This document shows positions 9,399-18,350 of a stretch of 64,000 bases of DNA, piece by piece. The notes under the pieces were generated by a model. That model was not told the DNA's origin. It saw only the letters and a program-made list of their open reading frames with translations, and searched no databases. This stretch comes from an uncultured Lachnospiraceae bacterium (GTDB lineage Bacteria; Bacillota; Clostridia; Lachnospirales; Lachnospiraceae): NCBI GenBank assembly GCA_948794795.1, contig CAQGLR010000009.1, positions 37,011 through 101,010 of the forward strand. The letters are read 5' to 3'. Position numbers and translations under genes: made by a program. Position 1 is the first letter of the stretch. Every line of letters starts with the position of its first letter.

Positions 9399-10522
9399 TC
9401 CAATGCCTCCATTATTCCATTATATATTCCTTCTGCAATTTTCTTTTGTCCGCTTTTTCTCTTTATATATTTTAAATCTGATTTATTAGACATATATCCA
9501 ATTTCAATAATAGTAGCTGGCACATCTGAATGATGCAGAAGGTATAAATGTTCTCTTCTGATAACACCACGTTTCCTGTTATTTACATTATCAGCGACAT
9601 TTTCCATAATGGTTTCTGCAAGTTTCCTGTTGTTTAGCTTTGAGCCTGCAGGTTTTTGTCTGGAATATAATGCTTCTACACCATAAGCTGTATTATCACC
9701 AGCATCGGATGCATTACAATGTATGCTTATAAGCAGGTCTGCTTTAAGTTTATTGGCAAGTGCTATCCTGTCAGGCTTGCTTACGCGTATATCATCAAGA
9801 CGTGTATAATAAGCTTTAATATCCGAATTGTCAAGAATATTTTTTAATTCATGCAGTATAAGCAATGTATAATCTTTTTCATAGTATTTGCCACCAACAG
9901 AGACAGTACCTTCATCTATACCACCATGTCCAGCATCAATAACTACTATTTTATCATATATATCACGTGGTATTGCAAGAGATATATAATATGCATCAGA
10001 TGTTTCATACAATACAGGCTCATATAGTTTCCTGGTTTTAATATCTATATTTATTCTGTATTTTTTATTTTTCAGCCTGGATGCTGAAATATCAAGCTGG
10101 CTTAAAATATCCTTTTTATTATTGCGTTTTATCTTTCCAGCATATTTTCTGCCATTATTATACCTTATTATATTTTCTGTTGTAAACACATTGTCTTTTC
10201 TGCCATTAATTACAATCCTGACAGAAGAGTCCATATAGTCACTTGTCATATATACTGCTGCCCCTGTTGTAACAGCAGATTTTGGTATCTGGATATATGT
10301 ACTGCTTCTTTCTTTTACATGTGCTTCATCTGAAAGTACAGAAGCCTTATATGCAGGGACAGCATTTAATTCCTGTAAAGTTTCCATATTCTTTGCAGCT
10401 GCTGTACCATTTGTCCCATTATCTTTAATAATATCTTCCATAAATAAGAAAGATATTATAAGTACAACAGCAAGAAGTGCAACGCTTTGTGCTGCAAATT
10501 TCTGCCACTCTTTTTCTTTCAT
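9395..10522 (-). CDS. N-acetylmuramoyl-L-alanine amidase (Amidase_3), membrane anchored
   Basis: Zinc amidase that cuts the bond between N-acetylmuramate and the first peptide residue of peptidoglycan. The 375 residues have one N-terminal membrane segment (about 10-30), a region with AMIN-like beta character (about 75-185), and the Amidase_3 domain. Zinc ligands and catalytic residues are visible: His199 (DAGHGG), Glu about 215 (YYEKDY), His about 268 (SIHCNA) and Glu about 337 (TIIEIGYMS). It is the first gene of the minus-strand run that continues through rdgB to cheA. Confidence 0.93.
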   Translation of the reverse strand: MKEKEWQKFAAQSVALLAVVLIISFLFMEDIIKDNGTNGTAAAKNMETLQELNAVPAYKASVLSDEAHVKERSSTYIQIPKSAVTTGAAVYMTSDYMDSSVRIVINGRKDNVFTTENIIRYNNGRKYAGKIKRNNKKDILSQLDISASRLKNKKYRINIDIKTRKLYEPVLYETSDAYYISLAIPRDIYDKIVVIDAGHGGIDEGTVSVGGKYYEKDYTLLILHELKNILDNSDIKAYYTRLDDIRVSKPDRIALANKLKADLLISIHCNASDAGDNTAYGVEALYSRQKPAGSKLNNRKLAETIMENVADNVNNRKRGVIRREHLYLLHHSDVPATIIEIGYMSNKSDLKYIKRKSGQKKIAEGIYNGIMEALE

Positions 10523-10641
10523 TATTACCTCATTATCTCATCTTATGAATAAATTAATAATCTGCCTGCTATTTAGTATACAATATATCTGTCTTATATG
10601 CAACTTTTCCATTCTTTTTAGTAAAAATTGTGTATATTAGA

Positions 10642-10670
10642 TTGAAAGTATTTTTTATAGCTTGTATAAT
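10642..10670 (+). promoter_or_regulatory. Sigma-A promoter for the GH2 gene
   Basis: TTGAAA (10642-10647), 17 bases, then TATAAT (10665-10670), near consensus and pointing at the GH2 gene. It lies in the 347-base divergent gap between the amidase and GH2 genes. Downstream, about 10676-10732, two imperfect direct repeats of about 20 bases (TTGTATATAAGGTGCAGGAT and TTGTATTTGGTGTAGAAT) could be regulator half-sites. The untranslated leader would be about 190 bases. Confidence 0.7.
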
Positions 10671-10869
10671 ATTAACATTGTATATAAGGTGCAGGATGTC
10701 TTTAATACCTTGTATTTGGTGTAGAATGTAATGTTGCTCCTTTATATAATAAAATAAAAAGAATGGGGAAGGCAGGCTGGAAAATGATTACAGTACAGCA
10801 AAAACTACAATCTGGAATATACTTCAGCCTTAGCTGTCTAGGCCGCAAGAGGCGGTATGGAGGATTTAT

Positions 10870-13734
10870 ATGGTTAAAAGAATTGATTTATCAGGAATTT
10901 GGGATTTTACACTTGATGAGGCAAAGGAGGGTATCAGTAAGGAATTTTATAAAAGAATGCCATCTGGTACTATTGCCCTTCCAGGTACTACTTCCATGGC
11001 AAAGAAGGGGAAAGCTTCAGATGTAAGGGAAACGGGGTTCCTTACAGACCCATATTTATTTGAAGGTTATGCGTGGTATTCTAAAGAAATATCACTTGAT
11101 AATGAAGATATGGGAAAAAATATTTTTTTAAACCTTGAAAGGACAAGGCTTACAAAAGTCTGGATTGGCAATGAACTGGCTGGAAGCATGGACAGCCTGG
11201 CAGCACCACATAAGTATAACTTGTCAAAGTATATTAAAAATAAAGATTTCAGGCTGTCAGTACTTGTATCAAACACAGATTATCCAACGAAAGGAGGACA
11301 TCTTACATCACCTGATACACAAACTAACTGGAATGGAATTATTGGAAATATTTCACTGGATATTTATAATAGTATCTATATATCAGATATTAAAACTTAT
11401 CCTGATATTAATAAAAAAAGTGTAAAGTTAAAAGTAACTACAGTAAATGATACAGACAGTGATACAGAGTTTCCTGTAAATACTACGGCAATGCTTTGTG
11501 ATATTAACGGGGATACAGGAAAGGCAGCAGATAAACATATAGAAAATATTCCTTTTCCTGCTGGCACATCTGTATATGAATATGAATATTTTCTTGGTGA
11601 GGATGCCCAGTTATGGAGTGAGTATAATCCTGTTATATACCGCATTACATTGGAGATAGATGGGACTGGTGAAAAAATTTCTACTATATCCGGGCTTAGG
11701 GAGTTTTCAGCTAAGGGCATGGAATTTTGTATAAATGGCACTCCTGTATTCCTGCGTGGGAAACATGATGGTCTTGTATTTCCATTGACAGGTGCATTTC
11801 CAACAGATGTGGAAGAGTGGATACGTGTATTTAAAATTGCAAAGTCTTATGGTATTAACCATTACCGTTACCATACCTGCTGCCCTCCAGAAGCAGCATT
11901 TACAGCGGCAGACCTGCTGGGCATTTATATGGAGCCACAGCTTCCGTTCTGGGGTACTATGACAGCACCAGGTGATGAGGGGCATAATGAAGAAGAGCAA
12001 CAGTATCTTATAGATGAAGGTTTTAGGATGCTTGACACATATGGAAACCATCCGTCATATTGTATGATGTCACTTGGCAATGAACTTTGGGGAAGCAAAG
12101 AGCGCATGGCTGCAATAATTAGAGGATATAAAGACACTGACAGCAGGCATCTTTATACACAAGGTTCTAATAATTTCCAGCATACGCCTGTAATACTTCC
12201 AGAGGATGATTTTTTTGTAGGGGTACGTTTAAGTAAGAACCGTCTTATAAGAGGGTCTTATGGAATGTGTGATGCACCTCTTGGCCATATACAGACTGAT
12301 GAACCAGCTACGTGCCATAATTATGATTCTGTTATACATCCTTCTAGTAATGAAAGTGCTGCTGCCGCAGGTGAAGAAGAGATAGAGATACAGTATGGTA
12401 CAGGTGTTAAGAAGGTAAAAGCAGCAGATGCAGGCGGTATGCTGGTTCCAGAAATACCAGTAGTTACACATGAGATAGGCCAGTATGCAATATATCCTGA
12501 TTTCCGGGAGATAGATAAATATACAGGAGTATTAAAAGCACGTAACTTTGAGGTGTTCAGGGAGAGGCTTGAAGAGAAAGGCATGGGAGACCAGGCATAT
12601 GATTTCTTTTATGCAAGTGGGAAGCTTTCTGTACAATGTTATAAGGAAGAACTGGAAGCAGCAGCAAGAAGCCGTCTTATAGCGGGGTACCAGATACTTG
12701 ATATACAGGATTTCCCAGGACAGGGAACAGCACTTGTAGGAATACTTGATGCATTTATGGATTCTAAAGGTCTTGTTACCCAGGAGGAATGGGCAGGATA
12801 CTGTTCTGATGCTATACTTCTTGCAGAATTTGATAAATACATTTATACATCTGGCGAAGAGTTTAAAATGAAGCTTGCAATGCGCTATTATAATCCTGAA
12901 AAGCTTATTAATAAGGAAGCCAGGGTAGAACTTATATATAATGGAAGTACAATTATATTGGAAAAAGTGCCAGTTCCAGAAGGTGCATATGGGCTTGTGG
13001 AATTAGGGGATATTTTGTTTAAAATGCCAATTTCCACAGAAACAGTAGTATATACGCTTAAGCTTTCTGTGCCAGGCACAGATATGCATAACAGTTATGA
13101 GATATATTGTTATAATTCTGACATAGCTATGCCAGATATAAGCAATGGTATTGTTGTAAATAAAAGAAAAGAACAGCTTTATATTACAAATATTTTTGGG
13201 GATGCAAGGAAGTTACTGGAAGAAGGAAAGAATGTGCTTTATCTTCCAGAAGAAGTTAGTGGAAGCATAGAAGGTTTTTATTGCACAGATTTCTGGTGCT
13301 ACCCTATGTTCCGTGATATATGTGAGTGGATGAAGAAACCAGTTGCTGTTGGCACAATGGGGCTTCTTATACAGGATAAACATAATGCACTTTTTAATTT
13401 TCCATCGTATATGTATGCAACACCACAGTGGTATAAAATAGTTTCACATTCCAGATGTGTAATTCTTGATGATGTGACAGACAAGGGATATAAGCCAATA
13501 GTACAGATGATTGATAATTTTGAGAGAAACCATAAGCTTGGAATACTTTTTGAAGGTAAAGCTGGTAATGGGAAGCTTTTAGTATGTACAAGCAGGTTAA
13601 GTGAAATAGCAGATTACCCTGAGGTGAGGAGTTTTGCACAATCAATTATAGAGTATGGGGTTTCAGGGCTTTTTAATCCTGAAGACGAGCTTAGCCTTGA
13701 TAAACTGGAGAAAGTATTTATAGGCAATAATTAA
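10870..13734 (+). CDS. Glycoside hydrolase family 2 enzyme
   Basis: A 954-residue GH2-type enzyme (beta-galactosidase/glucuronidase superfamily); the natural substrate is not clear. The order is an N-terminal jelly-roll sugar-binding domain (about 1-170), an Ig-like domain (about 180-285), a TIM barrel (about 290-600) and a long C-terminal part with a glutamine-amidotransferase-like look. The likely acid/base is Glu405 (SLGNELWG) and the likely nucleophile Glu535 (THEIGQY). The barrel motif YRYHTCCPPEAA suggests a plant-polysaccharide side-chain enzyme rather than lactase. There is no signal peptide, so it should act on imported oligosaccharides. It is a single gene with its own promoter, and GGAGG precedes ATG 10870. 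Confidence 0.85.
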   Translation: MVKRIDLSGIWDFTLDEAKEGISKEFYKRMPSGTIALPGTTSMAKKGKASDVRETGFLTDPYLFEGYAWYSKEISLDNEDMGKNIFLNLERTRLTKVWIGNELAGSMDSLAAPHKYNLSKYIKNKDFRLSVLVSNTDYPTKGGHLTSPDTQTNWNGIIGNISLDIYNSIYISDIKTYPDINKKSVKLKVTTVNDTDSDTEFPVNTTAMLCDINGDTGKAADKHIENIPFPAGTSVYEYEYFLGEDAQLWSEYNPVIYRITLEIDGTGEKISTISGLREFSAKGMEFCINGTPVFLRGKHDGLVFPLTGAFPTDVEEWIRVFKIAKSYGINHYRYHTCCPPEAAFTAADLLGIYMEPQLPFWGTMTAPGDEGHNEEEQQYLIDEGFRMLDTYGNHPSYCMMSLGNELWGSKERMAAIIRGYKDTDSRHLYTQGSNNFQHTPVILPEDDFFVGVRLSKNRLIRGSYGMCDAPLGHIQTDEPATCHNYDSVIHPSSNESAAAAGEEEIEIQYGTGVKKVKAADAGGMLVPEIPVVTHEIGQYAIYPDFREIDKYTGVLKARNFEVFRERLEEKGMGDQAYDFFYASGKLSVQCYKEELEAAARSRLIAGYQILDIQDFPGQGTALVGILDAFMDSKGLVTQEEWAGYCSDAILLAEFDKYIYTSGEEFKMKLAMRYYNPEKLINKEARVELIYNGSTIILEKVPVPEGAYGLVELGDILFKMPISTETVVYTLKLSVPGTDMHNSYEIYCYNSDIAMPDISNGIVVNKRKEQLYITNIFGDARKLLEEGKNVLYLPEEVSGSIEGFYCTDFWCYPMFRDICEWMKKPVAVGTMGLLIQDKHNALFNFPSYMYATPQWYKIVSHSRCVILDDVTDKGYKPIVQMIDNFERNHKLGILFEGKAGNGKLLVCTSRLSEIADYPEVRSFAQSIIEYGVSGLFNPEDELSLDKLEKVFIGNN

Positions 13735-13769
13735 TATATTACCTTATATTACATATCTGGTGATATAAC

Positions 13770-14085
13770 GCAGTTCCCATATACCATTAAATATTTTCCA
13801 TCCAGGGGTACGCTTCCGTTGCGCTACAATGTCATTTAGTTAAGAAACCCTTCCATAAATGGCAGATTTATTGGCGTTTGAAAATTAAATATTTTGGCAA
13901 TTCCAAAATTTTACCAACAAAAAGCCATGTGCAACATGGCTTTGCCCGCATTGCGCTTGGATGGATACGCAATGGTGCATAAGTTCTTAATGTTTCTGCG
14001 AAACATTTAATACAAGAACTAAGCACTGGCGTTTCCAAAGCACCCCCTTTGATGGAAAATTATTTAACTGGTATATGGGAACTGC
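13770..14085. repeat. 316-bp inverted-repeat element with family 2 hairpin core
   Basis: The ends are imperfect inverted repeats of about 33 bases, starting GCAGTTCCCATATACCA and ending with its complement. Inside (13895-14030) is the family 2 core: TGGCAATTCCAAAATTTT, the hairpin AAAGCCATGT/ACATGGCTTT type, CGCTTGGATGGATACGC, then nested stems GTTCTT(13983)/AAGAAC(14014) and AATGTTT/AAACATT. It starts 36 bases after the GH2 stop. No transposase is encoded. Related copies are at 18119, 34266 and 61068. Confidence 0.8.
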
Positions 14086-14102
14086 TGTATACATACATAT
14101 TG

Positions 14103-14235
14103 TAAATATAGGGTGATAAAGCAGGTTGTCAAAGAAACTGGCATATAATAAATATAGGATGGTAAAGCAGGTTATCAAAGAAACTGTTTTTTGTAAATAG
14201 CATTATTATGGCATATGATAAAGCAGGTTGCTGTA
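14103..14235. repeat. Short tandem repeat, about 2.5 units
   Basis: Two imperfect units of 45-47 bases (AAATATAGGGTGATAAAGCA and AAATATAGGATGGTAAAGCA begin them; both contain TCAAAGAAACTG), then a partial third (GATAAAGCAGGTTG near 14216). They lie downstream of the HD-GYP gene. Later there is an inverted A6/T6 stem around ACAGT. No function is evident. Confidence 0.65.
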
Positions 14236-14316
14236 TACTTAAAAAACAGTTTTTTGTCTGCAATTTACAGAGGTTCTGCTTAATTAAATGACATTGCATC
14301 TAAGAGGGAATTAATT

Positions 14317-16308
14317 TCACATGTCATTATATTTTGCATGTATGCTAATAAACTGGTAATAGTTTTTAACAAATGCCCTTACTACATCTGGGTCAAAGTG
14401 GCTTCCACTGTCTTTAGTGATAATATCATAAGCCATATGGTCTGAAAATGCTTCTTTATAAGGGCGTTTGCTTACAAGTGCATCAAATACATCTGCCAGG
14501 GCAACAATACGGCTTTCTAGCGCTATTTCTGTTTCTTTAAGGCCAAGGTAGCCTTTGCCATTCCATTTTTCGTGGTGTTGTAATGCAATTATCCTTGCAA
14601 TTTCCATAATTTTACCTGGGCAGTTATGGAGAAGTTTCTCGCCTTCTGTTACATGTGTTTTAATTATCTCAAACTCTTCATCTGTAAGTTTGCCAGGTTT
14701 TTCAATAATAGAAGATGGCAGGTTTAATTTGCCAATATCATGCATCATTGATGCTATGCGTATTGTATCAACTTCTTCTGGGGTATAACCCATAGCTTCT
14801 GCAAGTACCCTTGTATATTCAGAGACCCTTTTTACATGAAGACCAGTAAATTCTGATTTGGCTTCAACAATTTCAGTAAGTGACTGTATCGTCTGCTCCG
14901 ACAGGGTGTTAAGCTGCTGGTTAATCTTAACAAGTTCCATTTTGTTTTTGATAGTGCCAAGAATATTGTCTAGAGTTACAATAAACTCATAAAGACATTC
15001 ATGGTAGATGTGTCCATCGTTATAATCAATAGTTATAATGCCAAGGTTTTCATCCATTACATTAAGCGGAATAATTAGCATATGTGTAAAGTTTTTATTA
15101 ACTTCATGGTCTTTATCAAAAACAACATTATACTGTACAGGCAGCAGTGGTGTAAGACATTCCTTATCAGAAATCTGGTTTAAAAGAATCAGGTGTGGTT
15201 CTTTTATATTATCATATTCAAAATCCTCTGGAGAAGCCAGAGTTGATTCTATATATAAATTAAGCGAAGAGATGCCTGGGCCCCATAAATAATCCGGCAA
15301 AAGCCTTGCCAGGGTTTCTAATGCACAGTTAATATTAATATGTGAATTAAATTCATGTATTGCATGGTTATAGTTATGTTCATTTTCAGAATTTACAAAC
15401 AATGCTTCAAGTTTGTGGTCATTCTTGCGTTTATCACTTTTAACACATCCACATGATTCCGCATATACTGGTTTGCATGGAATTACTACAGTTTTATTGT
15501 ATAAAAGCTTACCTTCAAGAAGTTTTTCCATTGTGTCTAATATACATTCGCTGCTTAATACAGGGTCATAAATGGCGCTTGTGAGAAGTGGTATATGGTA
15601 TTCTCTTTCAAGTATTCCGCCAAGACCTGTTACAATTATATCTTCTGGTATTCTTTTTTTAAGTTTAAGAAGATAGTCACTTACAGCGATAGCCATAGAG
15701 TCATTGGCACATACAATGGCATCAGGAAGCCCGTCTTCTGATTCTAAGAATCTTTTAGTTTCCCTTATTGCAGGCGCTGACCAGAAATCACCATATCCTA
15801 TACGCTGTTCTTCTACAGGTATTCCATATTCATTAAGTACGCTTTTGTAAGTGTTTATCCGTTCTATTGAAACATCATTATCACGTGGTCCAGCCATAAA
15901 ATTAATTTTATGGCATCCATGTACTTCTATAACATGGCGTATAATGTTTGCAAGTGCTGTCTCAGAATCATATTTAATATTACAGCTTCCGCTAAGAGGC
16001 TGTTTTATTGAAATAACAGGAACATCAGCAGACATTGCACGCATATAAAGTTCTTTCTTGACTGGTGCATCCTTTATCATTTCTGTAAATAATATAAGGC
16101 AGCATATTTTGTCAAAATCTACAAAATTATAGATACGTTTCTGGGCGGCATCATCTTTAGTCTTTTGGTATAAGTCTGAAAGTGGCGCAAAAATCTGGAG
16201 ATAATAACCGCGTTTCCTTGCTTCTGTGGCAAGAGCCCTTAGAGTCCTATGGATAGAAGGTCTGTGAATACTTGTCACACATATTCCGATTGTATTATTT
16301 TTAGCCAT
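14317..16308 (-). CDS. Sugar-binding-like sensor fused to HD-GYP phosphodiesterase
   Basis: A 663-residue cytoplasmic protein. Residues about 5-280 resemble the LacI-type periplasmic-binding fold (IGICVTSIHRPSIHR, then PDAIVCANDSMAIAV and DIIVTGLGG) but lack the LacI DNA-binding helix. A GAF-like middle part (about 315-455) follows, and then an HD-GYP domain with HDIGK (His523-Asp524), a conserved HHEKWNGKGY and DVFDAL. HD-GYP enzymes degrade cyclic di-GMP. No membrane segment or signal peptide is present, so it should sense an internal ligand, possibly a sugar. The GYP triplet itself is KGY-L, slightly off consensus. It has no operon partner. Confidence 0.85.
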   Translation of the reverse strand: MAKNNTIGICVTSIHRPSIHRTLRALATEARKRGYYLQIFAPLSDLYQKTKDDAAQKRIYNFVDFDKICCLILFTEMIKDAPVKKELYMRAMSADVPVISIKQPLSGSCNIKYDSETALANIIRHVIEVHGCHKINFMAGPRDNDVSIERINTYKSVLNEYGIPVEEQRIGYGDFWSAPAIRETKRFLESEDGLPDAIVCANDSMAIAVSDYLLKLKKRIPEDIIVTGLGGILEREYHIPLLTSAIYDPVLSSECILDTMEKLLEGKLLYNKTVVIPCKPVYAESCGCVKSDKRKNDHKLEALFVNSENEHNYNHAIHEFNSHININCALETLARLLPDYLWGPGISSLNLYIESTLASPEDFEYDNIKEPHLILLNQISDKECLTPLLPVQYNVVFDKDHEVNKNFTHMLIIPLNVMDENLGIITIDYNDGHIYHECLYEFIVTLDNILGTIKNKMELVKINQQLNTLSEQTIQSLTEIVEAKSEFTGLHVKRVSEYTRVLAEAMGYTPEEVDTIRIASMMHDIGKLNLPSSIIEKPGKLTDEEFEIIKTHVTEGEKLLHNCPGKIMEIARIIALQHHEKWNGKGYLGLKETEIALESRIVALADVFDALVSKRPYKEAFSDHMAYDIITKDSGSHFDPDVVRAFVKNYYQFISIHAKYNDM

Positions 16309-16712
16309 AAATTGGCACCAAGCCTCAAGTAAAATATTGGTTTTTTATTTGAGGTGCAGACACAGAAAACAAAATATGTATCTGCATTTTATCCTTTCCT
16401 CTTTTTTCTTTCACTATTTATCTATATCTTGTGCTGGTTACTTCCGTGAAGGCAAAGTGAAGGTTTATAATAAGCCTGCAACGGGGTGTTTGTTTCTTAT
16501 TTAATACAATATCATAAATACTACATTATAACAATTATAAATTTTAGAAAATTATACACTTTTATAATTAAGTACTGTAATTTTTGCATTGTACAAGCGT
16601 TATATAAAACAGGGTATTTTATAAAAAATAAATTTTAATTATTGATAATTAGTACAGTTTTGGACTATATTAAAAATGGTACAAGATTGGACTAATTGCA
16701 AGGAGGGATATT
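16309..16712. promoter_or_regulatory. Divergent promoter region with MarR-type direct repeat at 16652-16694
   Basis: A 404-base gap between the HD-GYP gene and the second MarR gene. Near the MarR start lie two matching 16-base blocks, GTACAGTTTTGGACTA (16652) and GTACAAGATTGGACTA (16679), 27 bases apart; the outer flanks AATTAGT and ACTAATT are also inverted. This is a good candidate operator for the MarR protein. The rest is very AT-rich and holds no gene. Confidence 0.55.
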
Positions 16713-17177
16713 ATGATAAACAATACTATTTTTATGGAACAATTAAACAAATATTATGCAGTATGGCAGGAGTACAATTATGTGTATGAAGAATGGGCAA
16801 AAGCACATGGTTTATCTGTTAATAGTCTGTTAGTATTGTCTGCCATCCATGAAGGAGGCAAAGACTGTACACAAAGAAAAATCAGCCAGAGATGGATGAT
16901 ACCTAAACAAACAATTAATATGGTTTTGAAAGGGTTTGAACAAAAAGGCCTGGTTGAAATGTTTCCTATGCAGGAGGATAAAAGAAATAAACTTATCCGC
17001 TTTACGCCAGCAGGAAGCAGATATGCAGATTCTATTATTTTACAACTGCGGAAAGCAGAGTTGTTTGTAATTGAGGAAATGGGTATAGAGAGTATGAAAC
17101 AGTTAAATGACAATACAGCTTTATTTGTGGAACTTTTTAGAAAAGCAGGAGGTAAAAATGACAATGAAACAGAATAA
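16713..17177 (+). CDS. MarR-family transcriptional regulator
   Basis: A 154-residue MarR-type winged-helix protein (RKISQRWMIPKQTINMVLKG recognition region near 65-84; wing MQEDKRNKL). ATG 16713 follows AGGAGGG by five bases. Its end overlaps the start of a MATE-type efflux pump by 20 bases, an arrangement usual for MarR repressors that control a multidrug pump. That pump is now broken, so the regulator may have no useful target left. Direct repeats at 16652-16694 are its likely binding site. Confidence 0.9.
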   Translation: MINNTIFMEQLNKYYAVWQEYNYVYEEWAKAHGLSVNSLLVLSAIHEGGKDCTQRKISQRWMIPKQTINMVLKGFEQKGLVEMFPMQEDKRNKLIRFTPAGSRYADSIILQLRKAELFVIEEMGIESMKQLNDNTALFVELFRKAGGKNDNETE

Positions 17178-17950
17178 TGATATAAAAACATTTTTTCAAT
17201 ATGTTATTCCATCTGTATTATCTTTTGCATTGTCAGGTGTCTATGCGGTTGTTGATGGTTTCTTTATTGGAAACAGTATGGGTGATATGGGATTGTCTGC
17301 TGTTAATATTGCCTATCCCATTGTAGCTGTTATACAGGCATTGCTCCTTTTGGGCTTGTTATGGTTCCAAACATATCCTTAGTTATTATAAACCGTTTTT
17401 CCGTAGAATATGGCGGAGAACAGGCAATAGCCACTTATGCATGTATTGCATATATTATATGTATAATCTATCTTGTTTTACAGGGGGTGGAGATGGAAGC
17501 CAGCCATTAATAAGTAAATATTATGGTGGACGGGATTTTAATAAAATGAGAAACGTACGGAAATTAGCATATGGTTTTTCAATGTTATTATCTGTTATTA
17601 GCTGCATAATAATGTACTTAATAAGAGGAAATTTAGGAATATTATTTGGTGCATCAAATGAAGTAAATATAGAAATTGCAAAGATAATTCCTGTTTTTTT
17701 AGTTTCAGTTCCTTTTGTTGCTATTAACCGTATTACAACAGCAAGTTTTTATGCGGCAGAAAAAAGTACATTTTCTTATATACTTACTTTTATAGAACCA
17801 TTATTGATGTTATTACTTATGCTTATTTTGCCACCCTTATTTGGTGGACAGATAATGATTTGGTGGAGTACAGTTTTTGCAAGAATTTTATCAGGAGTTT
17901 TAGCATTAATATTAAAACAAAATGCTGATAAACAAGAAATATTGATATAA
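17158..17950 (+). pseudogene. MATE-family efflux pump, frameshifted and truncated
   Basis: The remnant starts at ATG 17158 after AGGAGG and reads as a MATE N-terminus (FFQYVIPSVLSFALSGVYAV). The frame breaks near 17345-17360, continues in another frame (MVPNISLVIINRFSVEYGGE) and breaks again near 17484, then runs in the third frame (DGSQPLISKYYGG) to 17950. Each shift fits a one-base loss. The joined product is about 260 residues, against about 440 for intact MATE proteins; the last five or so membrane segments are missing. The truncated end lies about 170 bases before a family 2 repeat, so rearrangement there is likely. Confidence 0.88.
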
Positions 17951-18118
17951 CTAATAAATACAAAATTCCAAAATTTTAGTAAGGTATAAAGAGATTTAAC
18001 CTAAAATTAAATAAAAAAGTCCAGCCCCATTGTTTAATTAAGTAAGCCTTTTAAGAGTTTACTCTGGCGCCATGTCATTTAATCTAGTACAACCTAATAA
18101 ATTAAAGGACTTATTGAT

Positions 18119-18350
18119 GTTTGAAAATTAAATTTATACAAAGATTATATTACTCTGGCAAATTCCAAATGTTTTACCAAAAAGCAGCTGTTATGGGGAC
18201 GCTGGTGCTTAAATCTGGTTTTTTCAGATTTTATGCACCACTGCGTATCCCATCCAAGCGGAATGCGGGCAAAGCCATGTTGCACATGGCTTTTTGTTGG
18301 TAAAATTTTGGAATTGCCAGAGCCACATAACTTGTAAAGTATTTAATTTG
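18119..18350. repeat. Family 2 hairpin repeat, inverted copy
   Basis: Same family as 13770 and 61068 but with its core reversed. The outer arms are GTTTGAAAATTAAATTTATA (18119) and the complementary TATTTAATTTGC side (18340). The inner arms are CTCTGGCAAATTCCAAATG (18153) and GGAATTGCCAGAG ending at 18322. Between them are AAAGCCATGT/ACATGGCTTT (10-base arms) and a variable stem AAATCTG/CAGATTT closed by GGTGC/GCACC. The outer arm overlaps the GH13 stop codon at 18343-18345. The gap 17951-18118 before it is AT-rich, shares ATGTCATTTA with the copy at 13770, and holds no gene. A 60-codon plus-strand frame over the repeat is not a gene. Confidence 0.85.

Noticed and set aside
10676..10869. Riboswitch in the GH2 leader
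   Set aside because: The leader is long enough, but I find no known aptamer motif and no terminator or anti-terminator pair; the direct repeats fit protein sites better.
10763..11026. 87-codon frame upstream of and overlapping the GH2 gene
   Set aside because: Weak ribosome site, and most of it overlaps the GH2 N-terminus in another frame; probably leader sequence.
18121..18303. 60-codon frame between the broken MATE gene and the GH13 gene
   Set aside because: It lies inside a family 2 repeat and is explained by the hairpin sequence.
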